A DNA stretch of 64,000 nt, from the NCBI GenBank assembly GCA_015501075.1, contig JADNYJ010000013.1, positions 186,001-250,000 of the forward strand. The letters are read 5' to 3'. The position numbers and the translations under genes are program-made. Numbering within the stretch: position 1 is the first letter of the stretch; the number at the start of each line of letters is the position of its first letter. Below the pieces are notes generated by a model. It was not told where the DNA came from. It saw only the letters and a list, made by a program, of their open reading frames with translations, and did no database searches. This document shows, piece after piece, positions 45,291 to 58,529 of this stretch. Origin of the DNA: Gymnopilus junonius (Eukaryota > Basidiomycota > Agaricomycetes > Agaricales > Galerinaceae).

Positions 45291-47049
45291 TACTGTAACT
45301 CAGTTTTTGTCCAATCATCTTTCTGGTGCACACCAAGGCCTGTCGCAAATTCAATGTTCAACATTCGACCTCCTACTCCCAAAGACGCCTTTCACTTGTC
45401 CCTCTAACTCGTTCTGTCTGGCGGAGGTTCAAACATTTGTCGACGCTGACATCCATTTCAGAACCCAGTATAGAAGGCCTCAGGTTGGGGCGGTGGAGGA
45501 TGTAGCCATGCATGGGCAGATGAGCGCGTCAGGGCTAGGGCTCAGGATACAGAAACAGCACACTGTCCCTATCCGTACCCCAGAAGACTACACACCGCCG
45601 CGTCTTTTGCTCGCGACGCGTCTCTCTCCAAACCCAGTTGGAGATGCAGGTGCAGCCTTCATCTGCTTCAGCCTATCTCCTTAGAATTCCTCCTTCTTCG
45701 CAACCACAAGCACATTTCGGTCCAACTTGTTCCTCCTCTTCAAAGCTTCATCAGCCATCCTTCTCCTTGACCTCGGCTTCCACAATGAACACCCACCGCT
45801 TGTCCACCCCTCAGCTGTCCTCCCATATGCATACATGTACCTATCTCAGGCACAGTCCTCTCGGCTTTACAGGCGTGTCCAACATCGGCACCTCCACCTC
45901 TGCTCGCGTCCCCCTCTCGACCTAGATTCGATTGTGAAGCTAACTCAGAGGATGCTGAAGGTATCCTCGCCGTCTCTGACCAAACAATGCCGCTGTAAAC
46001 GCCTCCAGAGCAAAATGCCTCTTTGACAAGTTCATGCTTTGATGGGAAGGAGAAAAGAGTCGAAAACACGTCGTGGTGAGGGTTTGCATAGCTCTGTAGT
46101 TGCTAGACAACTGCTCACCATCGTTCCTTCCACAGGCAGCGCGTCTTCCTCCTCTCTCTCGCTTTCTCCCAGTCACAGATTCTCTCCGTCTCAACCAACA
46201 AGGCAGGCATCTTCAACATCACCCAACACGCCCTCTAGCTTGCACCCTACACCTCGGCCTCCCTCTCAACTTTCTCCATTCTGCCTCTCATCCCGTGATT
46301 GCCCTTTCGCTGCTCTTCCTTTTTAACCTTGTCCTTTTCATCAAGCGCAGCACGCTCGACACCCAGTCCATTTGCCATCCCATGCACATATACGCCCACT
46401 GTGACCCGAACGACTACAAAATACACGGCATTCATACCACGGAGCGAACCTGCGTCGATTCGGACACCACGCTGCTGACATGCAGTCGTCAAGCTGGATG
46501 AGAAGACGATGGAGGCGGCTGGTGCCGCTGCTGCTGCTGCTGCAGGTGGTTGTTCTGGTCGTGCTTGTGTTGTTGCTACCGGTGGTCATGGGGTGTGGTT
46601 AAGTGGTGGCAGTACAAACGGCCTTTGGACTGCGACCCTTTTTTCTGACGTTCCTCACCAAGGAATTCTCGCACTCTCTTATTCACTTTTTCGAGCTCGC
46701 AGGGTAGTATTGGGTGCGACGCATGCAGAAAGCAGTTGTCGGATGCGACCAGCTGCTTTGTGCAATCCGTGGTTGATGGGAATAGGAGACGCGTTGGGAA
46801 ACGCGTCGTGATGAGGGCTTATGGAGCGTTCCTGACCATGGAAGTTTTTGACTTGGGAAGTCTGCTATGCTGTGAAGCCTTGCGGGAGCTGTGTGCCATT
46901 GTCATGACATTACCAATGACTTGATTCCCTCACTGATTTTTATGTAGCACTTCCATTTGGCCCTTGTAGTTCGACTGCTGGGGATCGTCAGCCTCCGTTT
47001 CGAGAAGCAGACTGAGTCTCGTATACCTTCTGGCCTCGTTATCTCATTT
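45291..47049. other. Inter-gene module of the right-hand array
   Basis: No supported gene. Segments recur between other family members: around 46,110-46,150 (CCACAGGCAGCGCGTC), compare 54,630-54,670 and 60,015-60,050. The stretch near 46,380-46,480 (CCACTGTGACCCG..) compares with 54,050 and 59,895. Contains a (GCT)n tract at 46,528-46,548. It may be the relic of a further gene present once per repeat unit. Confidence 0.4.
46528..46548 (+). repeat. GCT/CTG microsatellite
   Basis: Six or so consecutive GCT units in non-coding sequence. Confidence 0.7.
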
Positions 47050-47378
47050 TACAGCTTAGCTGTACTTACTTGTAGTAAGGCCTTCCCGATCACTATTTCC
47101 AGTACAGTAATTTTGTCTGCTCCTTTTTGCTGAAACGTTGGAGGGCTATCGATAGTCAGCAGGGTAGTCATTAATGTGTAATGCAATATAATGAGAGAAA
47201 AAAACTTCATGAGAAAATGGCGAGGCAGCGGCAATGGGTATAATCTGAAAAGATACTTGAAATTGAAGAGAACTGAGATAGGTATTGTAACTCATCGAAG
47301 GGCATAAATTCGAATAATAAACCGTCAAGGAAAGAAAATGGTCAATCCGACTCAGAAATAACGGAATCAGCTGACACT

Positions 47379-47461
47379 CCGCGTCCCGTGCCATGACGGT
47401 GCTTATCAATCCAATATTTCGATGGCAAAGCCACCTCACATCCTACCTCCATCTAACATTC
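47379..47461 (-). other. Conserved 3'-flank element, copy after gene B-minus
   Basis: Near-identical to 40,827-40,911. Confidence 0.6.
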
Positions 47462-47553
47462 GTCTCCTCGCACCGAAGTCCTCGTTAAGCAGGGACCGAG
47501 TCTTCAACTACGCATATCGTTGGTCATTCCTGGTGCCTATATAATTTTACTGA

Positions 47554-49090
47554 TTAGTTTTGCTTATGGATTAGGTTATTGTTAATGCCATACCTTGGGT
47601 CCATCTGTTGCCTGAACACTCCTCCGATATTCTTCTTGAGCGTTTTCGGCGTTTTCGGTGCCCTTTTCCTCTTCTGCACACCTTCTTTGGCTGGCACTGG
47701 TGTGTCTGAAGACGTAGATGCGGATGATGAGGAGGATGGCAGGGATGCGCGTGCACGCTTGCTGGGTTGTTGAGGCTGAGCTGGTGCCTCCGATCCTTGT
47801 GGTGTGTTAAGAAGGTATTGAAATGATGTTCGCATTATGACAACGTACCAGTCTCTGCATTATGCTTTCGCTTGGACCCTATCTCAGAGGCTTCGACTTC
47901 GACTTCGACTTCCTGGTTTATAGCTGACCCTTCGGATGATAGATGTATCTCTGGAGGTTGGGCTAGCCTCTCAGATCCCACACTGCCCGTCTCCTGTGGC
48001 GAGCTTTTAGTTGTTAGCATGGCTTTCAAATTCTCGAGAATGGAACTACTCATATATACCTTCCATCGGATGATTTGCCATTGCTGCGTTCCTGCTCAAT
48101 GTAATCATTTTCAGAGCTGGTAGAATTACCGGTTATGAAAGTCCGGTAGGATATAATTTTTGAATGTGGTTCTGCTTCTCCATGATGTAAAGCGGAACCT
48201 TCTGGATATTGTTGTTCTTTCGGTTCATGGAGGTGTTGGGGACCGCCAGCTGTCGGTGTATCCATAGTCGGATAATGGCCTGGGTGATGCTGCAATGCAA
48301 GGCCTGAAATCGTAGTTGGGGGTGGATTGCCAGTGGTTGTATGAGAGGATTTGGAGCATTGTCAGCAGGAACATTGATATTATTATATGGCGCTGCAGAG
48401 AATGGTTGCGGGTACCAGGGGAAGGGTGCTGCTGGGCAATGCCACTGGTCGACAGTGGGGATTGGCTGTATAGCAAATCAATCTGCTCCTGGTAGGCAGG
48501 ATATGGAACTTCATAGTTATAATAATTAGTACCTTCTCCGGACGTTGGTGCATAAAATGCCTCGCCACGCAGATTTTGTATTTCGGATGAGGTGCCAGTA
48601 TTAGAGGTGGAGGTGTGCGCTCGTACATATGCCATCTGTTCGTCCAATGGAATGGATTGACACTGTCATGAAATTTCAATAGGCTGGGTGGCGTGATGCC
48701 AGAGTTAGAAATATCTATGAAATTTTGATAAATATTGGTACGGCTCGAGAGAGTATTGCTAATAAAGCATTTACCTTGACCATGTTGAAATGAGTTTACT
48801 GCTCCTCCGAGCCTTAAGGACCCTCGGTAGGTGGATTAGAGTCATGAGCATAATTAAAGAGACCGGCGTTGGGGAGAGAAAAGATGACAGAGTTGCCGAA
48901 TAGGCCGAAAGCATCCTGCTGTCACCATTGTCGAAGTGGGGTTGTTCGCGACGGTGCAAGGGGTCAGCTGAAATCCGGAGAGCAATTCAGAGCTTGTTCT
49001 GCCTGGTCTCTGTGTCGAAGCCTGCCCTGGGTGGTTCAACGTTGGCTGCCGTCCAGAAGCATGGGTTGGAGTGGAAGTCGGTGGCAGCAT
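47554..49090 (-). pseudogene. Right-hand family gene B-minus, duplicate of A-minus with frame damage
   Basis: Same layout as A-minus: MLPPTSTPTHASGRQP at 49,090, GEAFYAPTSGEGTNYYN, NDYIEQERSNGKSSDGRY, the exon SSPQETGSVGSERLAQPP, and the tail KTLKKNIGGVFRQQMDPRYG. Relative to A-minus it has small indels near 48,915-48,970 that throw the N-terminal part out of frame, one base fewer near 48,417 (CCAGGGG versus CCAGAGGG) and a segment of altered sequence near 48,620-48,650. Either a decaying duplicate or partly affected by consensus errors. The 3' exons look intact. Confidence 0.6.
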
Positions 49091-49731
49091 TTCGGGATTG
49101 GGTCCAGATTCGTGTGTCCTCATACTTCAAAGTGGACTGTAGGGATGACTAGCGTAAATAAGTGGCAGAGGCGAGGGGAAAGGGTATTTGTGGCGAAAGG
49201 ACAATCACCATAAGTGTGCGACTTTTGAGACGAATTGGGACTCAGCAAACATCTTTGTTGAATATTGGTTGAATACTGATCACTCACACAAACCACCCGG
49301 TCAGGGTTCTCGGGCTTGCTGATCTTGGAATGAATCCAACAGGGGGCAGTGAGGTGCGGTAAAAGAACGACAAGGAAGATGCGATAACAAGGAGCAACCA
49401 TGGGAAATTTGATTGCACCCACAACCCCGAAAGTACTCCTTCCCAAAACCATCGTCCTTCTGAACGAAAACAACGAGGCATCGAGTAGTCATGTGTGGGT
49501 CTACTTGGATTTGAAATCTTTCGAGCCAGAGACCTGGGTAGCTAGTTCTCTAAATGGGAACAATGAATGCCCTCATATGTGTTTGACTAACACGTTACAA
49601 TTGCTGAGTCCCAAATTTCCAGCCGCCTTAAAACGCGCGCACCTCTCATTGTTTTGTTCACCACAACGACTCTTCTCCTGTCCATTAGCTGCCTACATAC
49701 ACCCATTCGGCTCTTCAGATTTCTAACCAAG
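49091..49731. promoter_or_regulatory. Bidirectional promoter region with conserved box (copy 2)
   Basis: Duplicate of 42,537-43,194. The long box lies at 49,398-49,463 (minus orientation) and the short box at about 49,199-49,220. Confidence 0.6.
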
Positions 49732-51379
49732 ATGAACGCATTTGAATTCGCCATCAACACCCCGCCATCTTATACCAACCCCTTTTGGCGTGAAGAGGGC
49801 GCTTGTCACAATCAATCCATTCCGAACGGTAGGTTTATTATCTGCAATATCAAATCTTTCGTGGTTAATTGAAATTCTACAGTACTTCGCTTTCCTCAGG
49901 CGAGAGCTTCGTGGCCAAACTCTAGCACCATAGAGGATCCACTCCCATTCTCTTTGAGCCAGATTCATGCCGCACAGCAGCACATGGCAGTGCTAAACCA
50001 ACCACCACGACACTCGATACTGTTGCACAGCGAAGATTTAGAAAGCGCCTATGGCCCCTCTCGACCTGAAAGTCATCGAACGACTTCTCGCCCCAACCCC
50101 AACACGAACTATGACAATCATACAAACAGATTGAACAAGAGTCCTTCGCCCGCCTATAATTCACCCGTCTCTGATGCTTATATATCAGAGCTCGAAGCTC
50201 AATGGGAGTTTTCGCCAAGGGAATCAGTCGATCAGGAAAGCCATGTACGAAAAGGTAAATAATGCAGACTTACATGCAATAATTGATTACTGATCGTGCT
50301 CCATTAGAATATGGCTATGGCGCGCCGTCGGTCCAACCGAGTCAGTCGGCGAAGTATCCTGAAGGCGAGGATTCAGATTCGCCCCAGGGGGACAACCTAC
50401 AGGGTGATTATTTTTTGTTAGCTGCTAGAAGAAACATTGATCATAATTTGCTCATTCAGAAGCAAGCCATGATTACGACGAGCTGGTTGATCAATTTCTG
50501 GCCGACTACTCGCCACCGACTGCTCCATCCAAGCCTGCTGCCAATTCCGGAGGTGACAAGCTGCTTTCGATGAATGAAAGCCCTCAACGCGCGCAGCAGC
50601 AGCAGCCTCTATCCATCCACTGCCCACGGCCACTCCGTGCAACGCGATGGAACACCGAAGCTGTTCCCCCTTTTATTCAATCCTCGCCAACAATTGCTCG
50701 ACCCCAAAATCGACTTCCATCCCAAGTCATACAACCAGCGCATAGTGATACTTCCCAGTACCCAAATTCACCAGGACCATACCAACATCAAGCAGGTTTT
50801 GCCACCCACAATGCAGAAGCAAAACCTAAGCGACAACCATATGTATCCAACCGGGCTCCAAGCACCGGTAATTTTGCCCGCTTTGAGACCCATCTCATCG
50901 AGCAGGACTGGAACGGTGTAGTGACACCCGATGGAAGGTATGTACGAAGGATTCCGCTTCCCGAAAGGGGTGCTGACCATCAGAAGTTGTATGCAGGAGA
51001 CAAACGAGGTGGGGTCCAGGACACCAGTCCAACGTCGCCCAGGGACATATCCTCCTGTCGTGCAGCTGACAGAGTACCACCCACTAGCTCAGTCATCGAA
51101 CAAACGGAAGTGTGAAATAGAGCTTGGTGAGTCGTCAAATTGTCGATACCGAGATTTTGTAGTTTTGCTCAATCCCCGTTCCCAGCCTCGGAGACATCAT
51201 CGTCGATCGAGCTTCAAAGACCTACCAAGCGCTCGCGCACATCTCCCTCATTGGATTCGACATCATCTTCCAATACACCAACGCCATCCCAAGGGATTGT
51301 TCAGAAGAGGAAGAAAGTTCGACGAATAGGCAGGGAGAAAATAGGCGACGGATTTATACTGCAGCGGGATCTAAGGTAA
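49732..51379 (+). CDS. Right-hand family protein B-plus (duplicate of A-plus)
   Basis: Same six-exon structure as A-plus. Exon 2 reads through without the break seen in A-plus: SPSPAYNSPVSDAYISELEA and WEFSPRESVDQESHVRK, then splices with a 2-nt remainder into YGYGAPSVQPSQSAKY. Later exons give ASHDYDELVDQFLADYSPPT, FETHLIEQDWNGVVTPDGR, SETSSSIELQRPTKRSRTSP and GREKIGDGFILQRDLR. A C-to-A change turns a codon near the end into a TAA stop, so this protein is three residues shorter than A-plus. This is the cleanest plus-strand member of the family. Function unknown. Confidence 0.7.
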
Positions 51380-51499
51380 AAAAATTGATCTGATTCATGG
51401 ATGAAGCTAATCAGCAAATGGGTATAGGCAGGCAAGGGAACTCATCCACGTCGCTGAAACTGTTGGTCCTGCTCGAAAGGTCCTGGAGTGCGCAGACAA

Positions 51500-51592
51500 C
51501 GAATGTGAGATGGAGGAGAGGATGTGAGGTGGCTTTTCCTCTCGGGCTCTCGGATCGATCAACACCGTCTGGCACGGGACACGGAACGCGGG
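51500..51592 (+). other. Conserved 3'-flank element, copy after gene B-plus
   Basis: Near-identical to 44,960-45,050. Confidence 0.6.
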
Positions 51593-51840
51593 ACAGCTGC
51601 TCCGCTATGTATTCGAATTTTGCGATCTTTTTCTTTCTTTTTCTTTCAGCGTCTGGCCTTTAGAATTATCCTCGCAATACCGTTCACGACATTTCATACT
51701 TTTCTCATTTGTATTTCCCTTGCTCCCCCTTTCAATTAACACATCCTTATGCGTTAAAGATTTCTCATCTCGTAGTTCATAAATAGTTTACTTGTCTTGA
51801 GTCAGTGCTGCTCTTTTTTCATTGTATCTGTCAATGCTGT

Positions 51841-52690
51841 ATCTGAATGTAGCCCAGTTTTTGTCCAGTCATCTTTCTGGTGCACAGAAAAGCCTGTCAC
51901 GTCATTGAACAGAATGCCAAATACTTATGAGTCGAATTAGCTAATTTAAAGTAATGGAAGGTATGTACAAATCATCCCATTTCTCGAAATGAAACCTCCA
52001 AATTACAAGGTGCGGAGAGGAAGGAGATGCAAAGGGTATAAGCTGAAGGATACTTTAAATTTTGGAGTTGCGTGAGGTTGGTTGGGGTGAATAAAGCGCA
52101 CCTTCGAGTGAGAGGAGAACGGACAAAGGATACAGTAAACAAATACCCATCTGCGGCTGTGGCTTGACGGAATCTCTTTAGTAGTACGAGTAGGTATAGC
52201 ACACAGTGGTTTCCTATCCCTCTCTGTTGCGTGATCTACCTCTCCATGCGCAAGTACTCCAGCACCAGTTCCTTCATTCTACTTCTATGCTTGTTCTATC
52301 GCAGGCGATGGTGTGAACAAGACGAGGTTGAGATGGGTCTTGAACCTTCCGAATGATGTGTGAAAGTGTTTGGAGGGTACTGTATACATTTGCCTGGGAC
52401 TTGGATGAGCGGAGGTTGTTGGAGTTATATTTTTATTTAGCATATACAAATGGCAAATGTGACGACCAGGAGGCAGGCATTAAAATAGATGTATTCTTCA
52501 TGTTCCTCTCCGAGTCCAAGTCGCTTTTTTACAGGTTGATTTGACTTACTCGCCACTCAATGCTTGCTTCTTTTTTTGGTACTTGTTTATCCCAATGAGG
52601 ATTAATTACGTGAAGGTGAAATTAGAATCATGTTCGATTCTGCGAGTGAGCCCCCGTATACATAAACCCATCCCCTGAAATTGATATCAT
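51841..52690. other. Intergenic, nothing recognised
   Basis: About 850 bp between the duplication and a truncated family copy. Short open frames only. Confidence 0.4.
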
Positions 52691-53420
52691 TGTACACACT
52701 CCGAATGCTACTTGACATGTTATGCATCTTATAGGCGTCGTCGGGGTGAGAATAAGGATGAGGGCGCGTCAAGAGCCAACTGATCTTCTTCTTCAGAGCT
52801 ATAGGCGTAGCGAGCTCTATTCAACAATACTGAGGGCTGTCCTGACATGGAACATGTTTGCTGCTGCCATGCGGCATGAGCCATAGACTGCGGAAGCGTT
52901 TCACGGATGGTATTGGCAGTGAACGGGCGAGACGACGCGATATCAAGGGCTTGGTGGTAATGTGAACAATGCTGATGGTCAGCCGATGCATGGGCAGTGA
53001 ATGGCCTGCCGGTCATTGAATAGGAAGATACTGTACAATGATGATCAATGAACCGGTATTAGTTGATGAATATGGTACATAGTACATACCATTCAGACGA
53101 GCGCACTGGTGAGTGATGCCCTCTTTATGTAAATATGGATTTTGCTGATGTCGAGGGAGGCTGCAGACAGAGACTGCACTGGTCAATGTCATTGAGGCCC
53201 CCTGCGCATAATGGTCGCTCCAGGATTGGTTGGGGATCCTAGATAATTTAACCGTTAATCAAATGATTACTGCTCTAGTGCAGACGTTGAATTTCCATAC
53301 CTCTGTCTAGGCTCCGTTGAGTAACTTCCCAGAGTGTCTATTCATCAAGTAGTAGAAGGAAGAGTTTGAGCCTGTAGTGTAAACGGGAAGAATGAAGAGT
53401 CTTGGTGGTGATGACAATAG
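52691..53420 (-). pseudogene. Truncated right-hand family copy (5' part of a C-type gene)
   Basis: Matches the 5' exons of the C gene (58.5-57.6 kb) and of D. Exon-1 remains are near 53,300-53,340 (CTCTGTCTAGGCTCCGTTGA). The ATGTCGAGGGAGGCTGCAGA region is near 53,137, and a larger piece is at 52,729-53,016 with FTANTIRETLPQSMAHAAWQ and RYAYSSEEEDQLAL. The DGR motif exon and the basic 3' exons are missing. Confidence 0.65.
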
Positions 53421-56173
53421 CCCAGTCAAATAGCCGTGTCTGGACCAGAATAGGCAGTTGTCGTTTTCGCCCGTGCCTTTTTGCTCCCAACCACTATACT
53501 GTTCGAAATTGGTTCGCAATGACTCCTGTGCATTGTCAGTGCCTTCAATATGGCATGCAAAGTACCCATTTGTTTGTATTCCTTTCTTTTCCTCTCTTCT
53601 TGTCGATCTCACTTTCTTTCAATTCACCAGGAGGACTGAACTCTGCTGTGACCTGTCCATAATATGACCAGCACCATTCACTTCCAAGTCTCAGGAACGC
53701 CCTCCTCCTGTCCATGATTGCACCATAAATTTAAGTCTCTAACTCCTACAGGCCGTCGTAAGCTCAAATCTTCTCCGTCTTTGCTAGTACGCATGCTCAC
53801 GTATCTGGTATAGAAATGAAGCAATGTTGATGCAAGAAGGAGGACCATTTATATGAACAATGAACTGGCAGACGGACGCGGCAGAATGGAAGCGGACGGA
53901 GGCTCTTAACCTTGACCAGCGTTGTGGGCATCGTCAACCCCATTGCTCAGGCGTATTCCAGCTTGCGCCTCTTCCTCCCTTTGTGTCCGCCTCTCAGCCT
54001 TCCACCCCTGGGTTCTCTCAATATTCATGTGCCGTAAAACACCCTCATGTGGACTGCGACCCGAGCCTCTGCAAGATGCACCCTAAAACTCACAGCAAGC
54101 GAGTACGACAGAATCAGTATCGGCCTGGACGCGTTGCTCCCAGGGATAATCGATAATCGTCCAGCTGGCCCATTGACTCCATGTGCATCCTCCTCTTTCT
54201 CCTCCTCATTGATCACTCTCCGTCCATCCTCACGCCACCCTCCTCCTGCACGCATCTATCAGTTCGCCGGATGACTACTATCCGCCACTCATTTACGACA
54301 TAAGTTACCGCGTCTGTCTCCTCTCATTTCATCCACAAGGCACAGGCATAGTCCCTCTCGGCTTTGTAAACGTCTACAACATCGGTACCTCCAGATCCGA
54401 CACCCAGTGCTCGACGTTCGCACGTCCTCCAATTTACACCCCACCCACCCACTTCGTCTCTATTTCCGCATCCCTCTCGGCCATGTGAAATTGCTTACAG
54501 GAAAACGCGTCCAGATGGCAATCATAAGACACGAACGACCTTTTTGAAGGATTCACCTGGAGAGTACGACCAAAAGCCCATGGTGATCGGGGCTTGCGTG
54601 CGCGTCTCTCGGGCTCTGATTACCCCACAATCTCGCATCGCCATTCGTTCCACAGGTGACGCGTCCGTCCGTCCGTCTGTCCTTTCACACTTCCTTTCTT
54701 CTCTCTCATACTCTCCGGGCTACAGTCACTCAGCCTCGGGCATTCCTCGCTTCTTCGACGCCACCAACTTGCATTTCAGGCTGCATCACTCCCTTCAATG
54801 ACAATAGCAGCGGGCACATAGTACTTGCCGACCTTTCTCATTCTTATCCTGATGTGCACAGTGGCCGACACCCTGCGAATACTTTACGCGACATCCAAGC
54901 AGCGTTCGGAACGTGTACGATGATACCGGCTTCAATTTGGACGTGATGGACGTGAATTTTAGGGTCGAAGTAGGAAAAAAAGACGGTGGCCAAATGAAGT
55001 TGTTGTGCCGCCCCTGTCACTGCTGGCACTGGTGGTGGTCATGTTGATCGTGCCACTTGAGCTGGCGCTGACATCAGGCAGATTGGAGAAAGCAGGAGAA
55101 GGTGAGGGGTCTGCAGTCAATCAGGCAGCCTCTAAATCACGATTGCGCACATTTTCTCGGCAAGGAATGGAGGGCACCTTCACACACTCTCACATCACGC
55201 TTTCGTCCCCTTTTGAGCCAGAAAACCCATGACGCGTTTAGGGAGGAGTTATTGAATGCTCATGTCGTCTTTGGTCGATTTATTTTGACGGCAAGGAGGG
55301 GCGGGATGGGTTTACGCATACGGGGCGTCCTTGAGGTGAACGTTGGTATTGACCTGGTTGATCGTTGTGACTGGGTCGAGGTCTTGAGGCTGTGAAGTCC
55401 GCAAGCTCTTGTTGATTTCAGAGTCTGGCGTCGCCTCCGCTTGTCTACTCAGGTTCAAATTTAGAGGGTTCGAGATGGTGCCTTGAACCTGAGTTCTCTT
55501 CTTGGCTCGAGCTTGTAGCTTGTGCACTGACGATGTCTTGGGAGTCACGAGCGGCTGGGCTTATTTCCATAGACGAGGTTGGATTTTGATTCGCATCCTG
55601 GACCGTTCCTCGCTAATCTCCTGTACATAGGTGACAAGGAAGCTTTTTTTCGTTCTGCTTCTTGATGGATGAATGATTACGGTATATGGTATGGCTGAAT
55701 TTGAGTTGGATTATAGGCTGCTGCGTGATGAGTAATATTGTTCATCGAAAGGTAGCCGTCATTTACTCTAGAAGTGGAGGCGAAGATGACCCTGTCAGCT
55801 ATTTTAATTGACTAAATTGACTGGCACTAGCTAGTATTGGAAGGCAACAGGGAGGTTGTTGGCCCATCTGGCAATTATGAGTGGTTCCGTACCATACGCC
55901 CATTTTATTTTCAAAACCGGCCCCACGAATACATCGACTACATAATACAAAAGAGAAGGAGTAAACTGTAAACGAGAATCATTTCCAAGGGAATTCATGT
56001 AAAACGGAATACCGCAGTAGCAGAAGAAGATACAGCTAAAAGCAAATAAAATGCCAGAGAACCCATTGTGATCATTCTGACTTTGTAGGGCAGAAGCTCG
56101 GAATAAGCAAGGAATAAGACACAAGAAATATATCATTGGAGAAACTTGGCATGAATACCGGAAGCAGGGTGTT
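53421..56173. other. Inter-gene module of the right-hand array
   Basis: No intact gene. Contains the AATAGGCAGTTGTCG...CGCCCGTGCC segment (53,449) shared with 59,242, the CATTCGTTCCACAGGTGACG segment (54,640), and a block near 55,250-55,380 (GGGGCGTCCTTGAGG) shared with 60,730-60,850. These shared blocks suggest a recurrent unit or a dead gene in each repeat. Confidence 0.4.
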
Positions 56174-56258
56174 CCGCGTCCCGTGCCACAACGGCACTGA
56201 TCGATCCGACGCTCCGAGAGGAAAAAGCGGCTTGCATCTTTCCTCCATCTAATTCTCG
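56174..56258 (-). other. Conserved 3'-flank element, copy after gene C
   Basis: Contains CGCGTCCCGTGCCACAACGG and TCCTCCATCTAATTCTC. Its sense strand carries a small inverted repeat GTGCC..GGCAC. Present also after the D/E genes (61,303). Confidence 0.6.
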
Positions 56259-56347
56259 TTTTCTTCGCTCTCTGGGACCTGCTCTGCAGGAGACACTGTT
56301 TCAGCGATATGCACGAGCTCTTTCTCCTGCCTGTCATAAATTACTGA

Positions 56348-58529
56348 TTAGTTTTGTTCATGCATTAGATTATTTTCATACTCTGGAATCCGCTGCAGCC
56401 AAAATGGCCCATCCATCTTGTCTCGGAGTAACTTCTTCTTTCTTTTCGTATTCTTCTCCTCTGGTACTGCTTCTTGAGACGGCATCGGTGGGCTTGAGGG
56501 TGAAGAATGGGGCGATGAAGATGAAGCGGACGAAGCGGACGAATTGCGTATGCGTTTGACTGGTCGCTCAGGTTGGGATGTCTCCGAGGCTGGGAATGGG
56601 GACTGAGTAAGATAACAACTGGGTGCAAGGATGTAGCGACTCACCGACTTCCGTATCGCTTTTGCGTTTGCCACCTCTTTCAAACTCTCGTCCTGATAGG
56701 TGATTCTCAGCGATATCTCCGGGTGTACAGAGTGCTGAGATGACTCGGTGAAGTCATCTTCCTCAGTTGACCGCGGTACATTTGATGGAAAATTACCAGT
56801 GGATGAGCCTACGCCTTGGTGATGTTGGATTTGTGTCCAGGATCCCGCCTCGTGTGGCAAGCTTCTGCTTGTAAGCATCCATTTCGAGAAGCAGAATGAG
56901 TCACACATACCTTCCATTGTCTGGTCCCTCATTGAAAGGGTTCTTCTGCTCTATGAGGTATTCCTCAGAGCTTGGAGTAGATTTGGATCTCAGGTGTTGA
57001 TTTGCTTCCGCTTCTCCCTGATGGAAGGTAGAAGAATCAGTTGGGTCTTGATCGCGTTCTTTCAAAATTTCTTCGACCAGGTGTTGGAATGCGAAGGCCC
57101 ATTCATTGTGTTGAGCTGTTGGAATTTGCGATGGGGTATAGAGCGAGTGATGATGCTGTGGGATACCATTTGGCGACCATTCTTCGTTACTGCTCATTGA
57201 GAGGACAGAGGTCGAAAACGCAGTATGCGGTGGATACTGGGCAAAGAACCCATTAACCACCTCCAGGTATTCGGGAGATGGCACTATATAATTATGGTCA
57301 ATATGTGTTTGGAGTTGGCGCGGAAGACCTGGTACCTCGTAGGTTTTGTATTTCATTTGAAATACTATCCTGGCTGTGGACGTGTGGCTGCGGTTGCACA
57401 GATTGGATGCCATTGTGATCTTGTGGCAGAGTCGGTGTCGTGGTGTTGGCATCTGAGCCTTCTTCTATGAGGATTTGTTCGTTGGATTGATTTGCTATCC
57501 CTCCGAACTGAACCAAACTGGTGGGCGGTGGATTAGAGTCGTGAGCATGTTCATAGTTATGGTCATCGAGTTGAGAGGCAGTGGAATGGTCAGGAAGAGT
57601 TTGCACCCCTCCGTTATGATGATAATTATTGCATGTGATGTTGTTCGGCACAAGGTGCTTGTGAAGAACCGACCGATGTTCTTCAGAGTCACAGATGGCG
57701 AGGGCTCCGTTAAACAACACTGAGGACCGCTCTGGGATGGGCATGACCGGCTGCTGCCATTCGGCATGAGCTGTAGAACTCGGAAGCATCTGGGGGATGG
57801 TGTTGATAGTGAGCGGGCGAGCGAGGGTGAGGTCATTCCCTTGGTGGTATGCTGATTGACGTTGATGTTCAGGTGGTCCGTATCCAGAGAATGGGTTACC
57901 TATAGATGGCTGGTGCGGGCTATGAAGTACTCGATGCACCGGCGTGATGTGACTGGGAGACGATGGGTACATGACACCAGCAGTAGGTTGAGCGGACATG
58001 GTCCTTGGATAGGGAGCTGTTGTACGGTGAAACACACTGTTCAGACTAGTGCACTGGTGAGTGACGCCCTGTATGGCACCAGTCATTGGGTAGGGAGATA
58101 CTGTATAATGACGATCAATGAACCAGTATGATCTGATGCATATGGCAAAATGTACCGTTCATACCAGTGCGCTGGTGAGCATCGCCCTCGTTATGCATAT
58201 ATAAATTGCCCTGATGTCGAGGGAGGCCATAGGCAGACACTGCGCTGTTCAATGCCATTGAGGACTGCGCGTGGTAGTGAATGATTGATCCAGGATTGTT
58301 CAGGGCTGATGACGGTTGGAACATGCTCGGGATGCTGCTCAGGCTTGAATGAGAGGTCACTTTATTTGAATAAGGAAGGCCTGCGTAATTTTAATTGTTA
58401 ATGCGGTGTCTCATAGTGCAGGTATGAAACTTTCTTACCTCTGTCTAGGCTGCCTTGGCCAACTTCCCAGAGGTGTCTATTTGCTGAGAAAGAAGGTATG
58501 GATGTCAAGCCAACGTTAAATGGGTTCAT
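56348..58529 (-). CDS. Right-hand family protein C (disordered, function unknown)
   Basis: Six exons: 58529-58439, 58380-58165, 58100-57336, 57283-56911, 56864-56645 and 56602-56348. All introns are GT-AG and 39-64 nt long. Starts MNPFNVGLTSIPSFSANRHL. The middle is rich in Ser, His, Pro and Asn (SIIHYHAQSSMALNSAVSAY). Family signatures: HAHDSNPPPTSLVQF, PEYLEVVNGFFAQYPPHTAF, SSEEYLIEQKNPFNEGPDNGR (split here by a splice site), a Ser run (SASSASSSSPHSSPSSPP), basic KRKKKLLRDK and the end GPFWLQRIPEYENNLMHEQN. About 630 residues. It appears intact, with no frame break, and is the best full-length reference for the family. No known domain recognised; the basic C-terminus suggests a nuclear protein. 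Confidence 0.75.

Larger units (their letters stand above)
47050..51840. repeat. Segmental duplication, right copy
   Basis: Second copy of 40,510-45,290. The divergent pair, promoter boxes and 3' elements are all retained in order. The minus-strand gene of this copy is more damaged than its twin. Confidence 0.85.
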
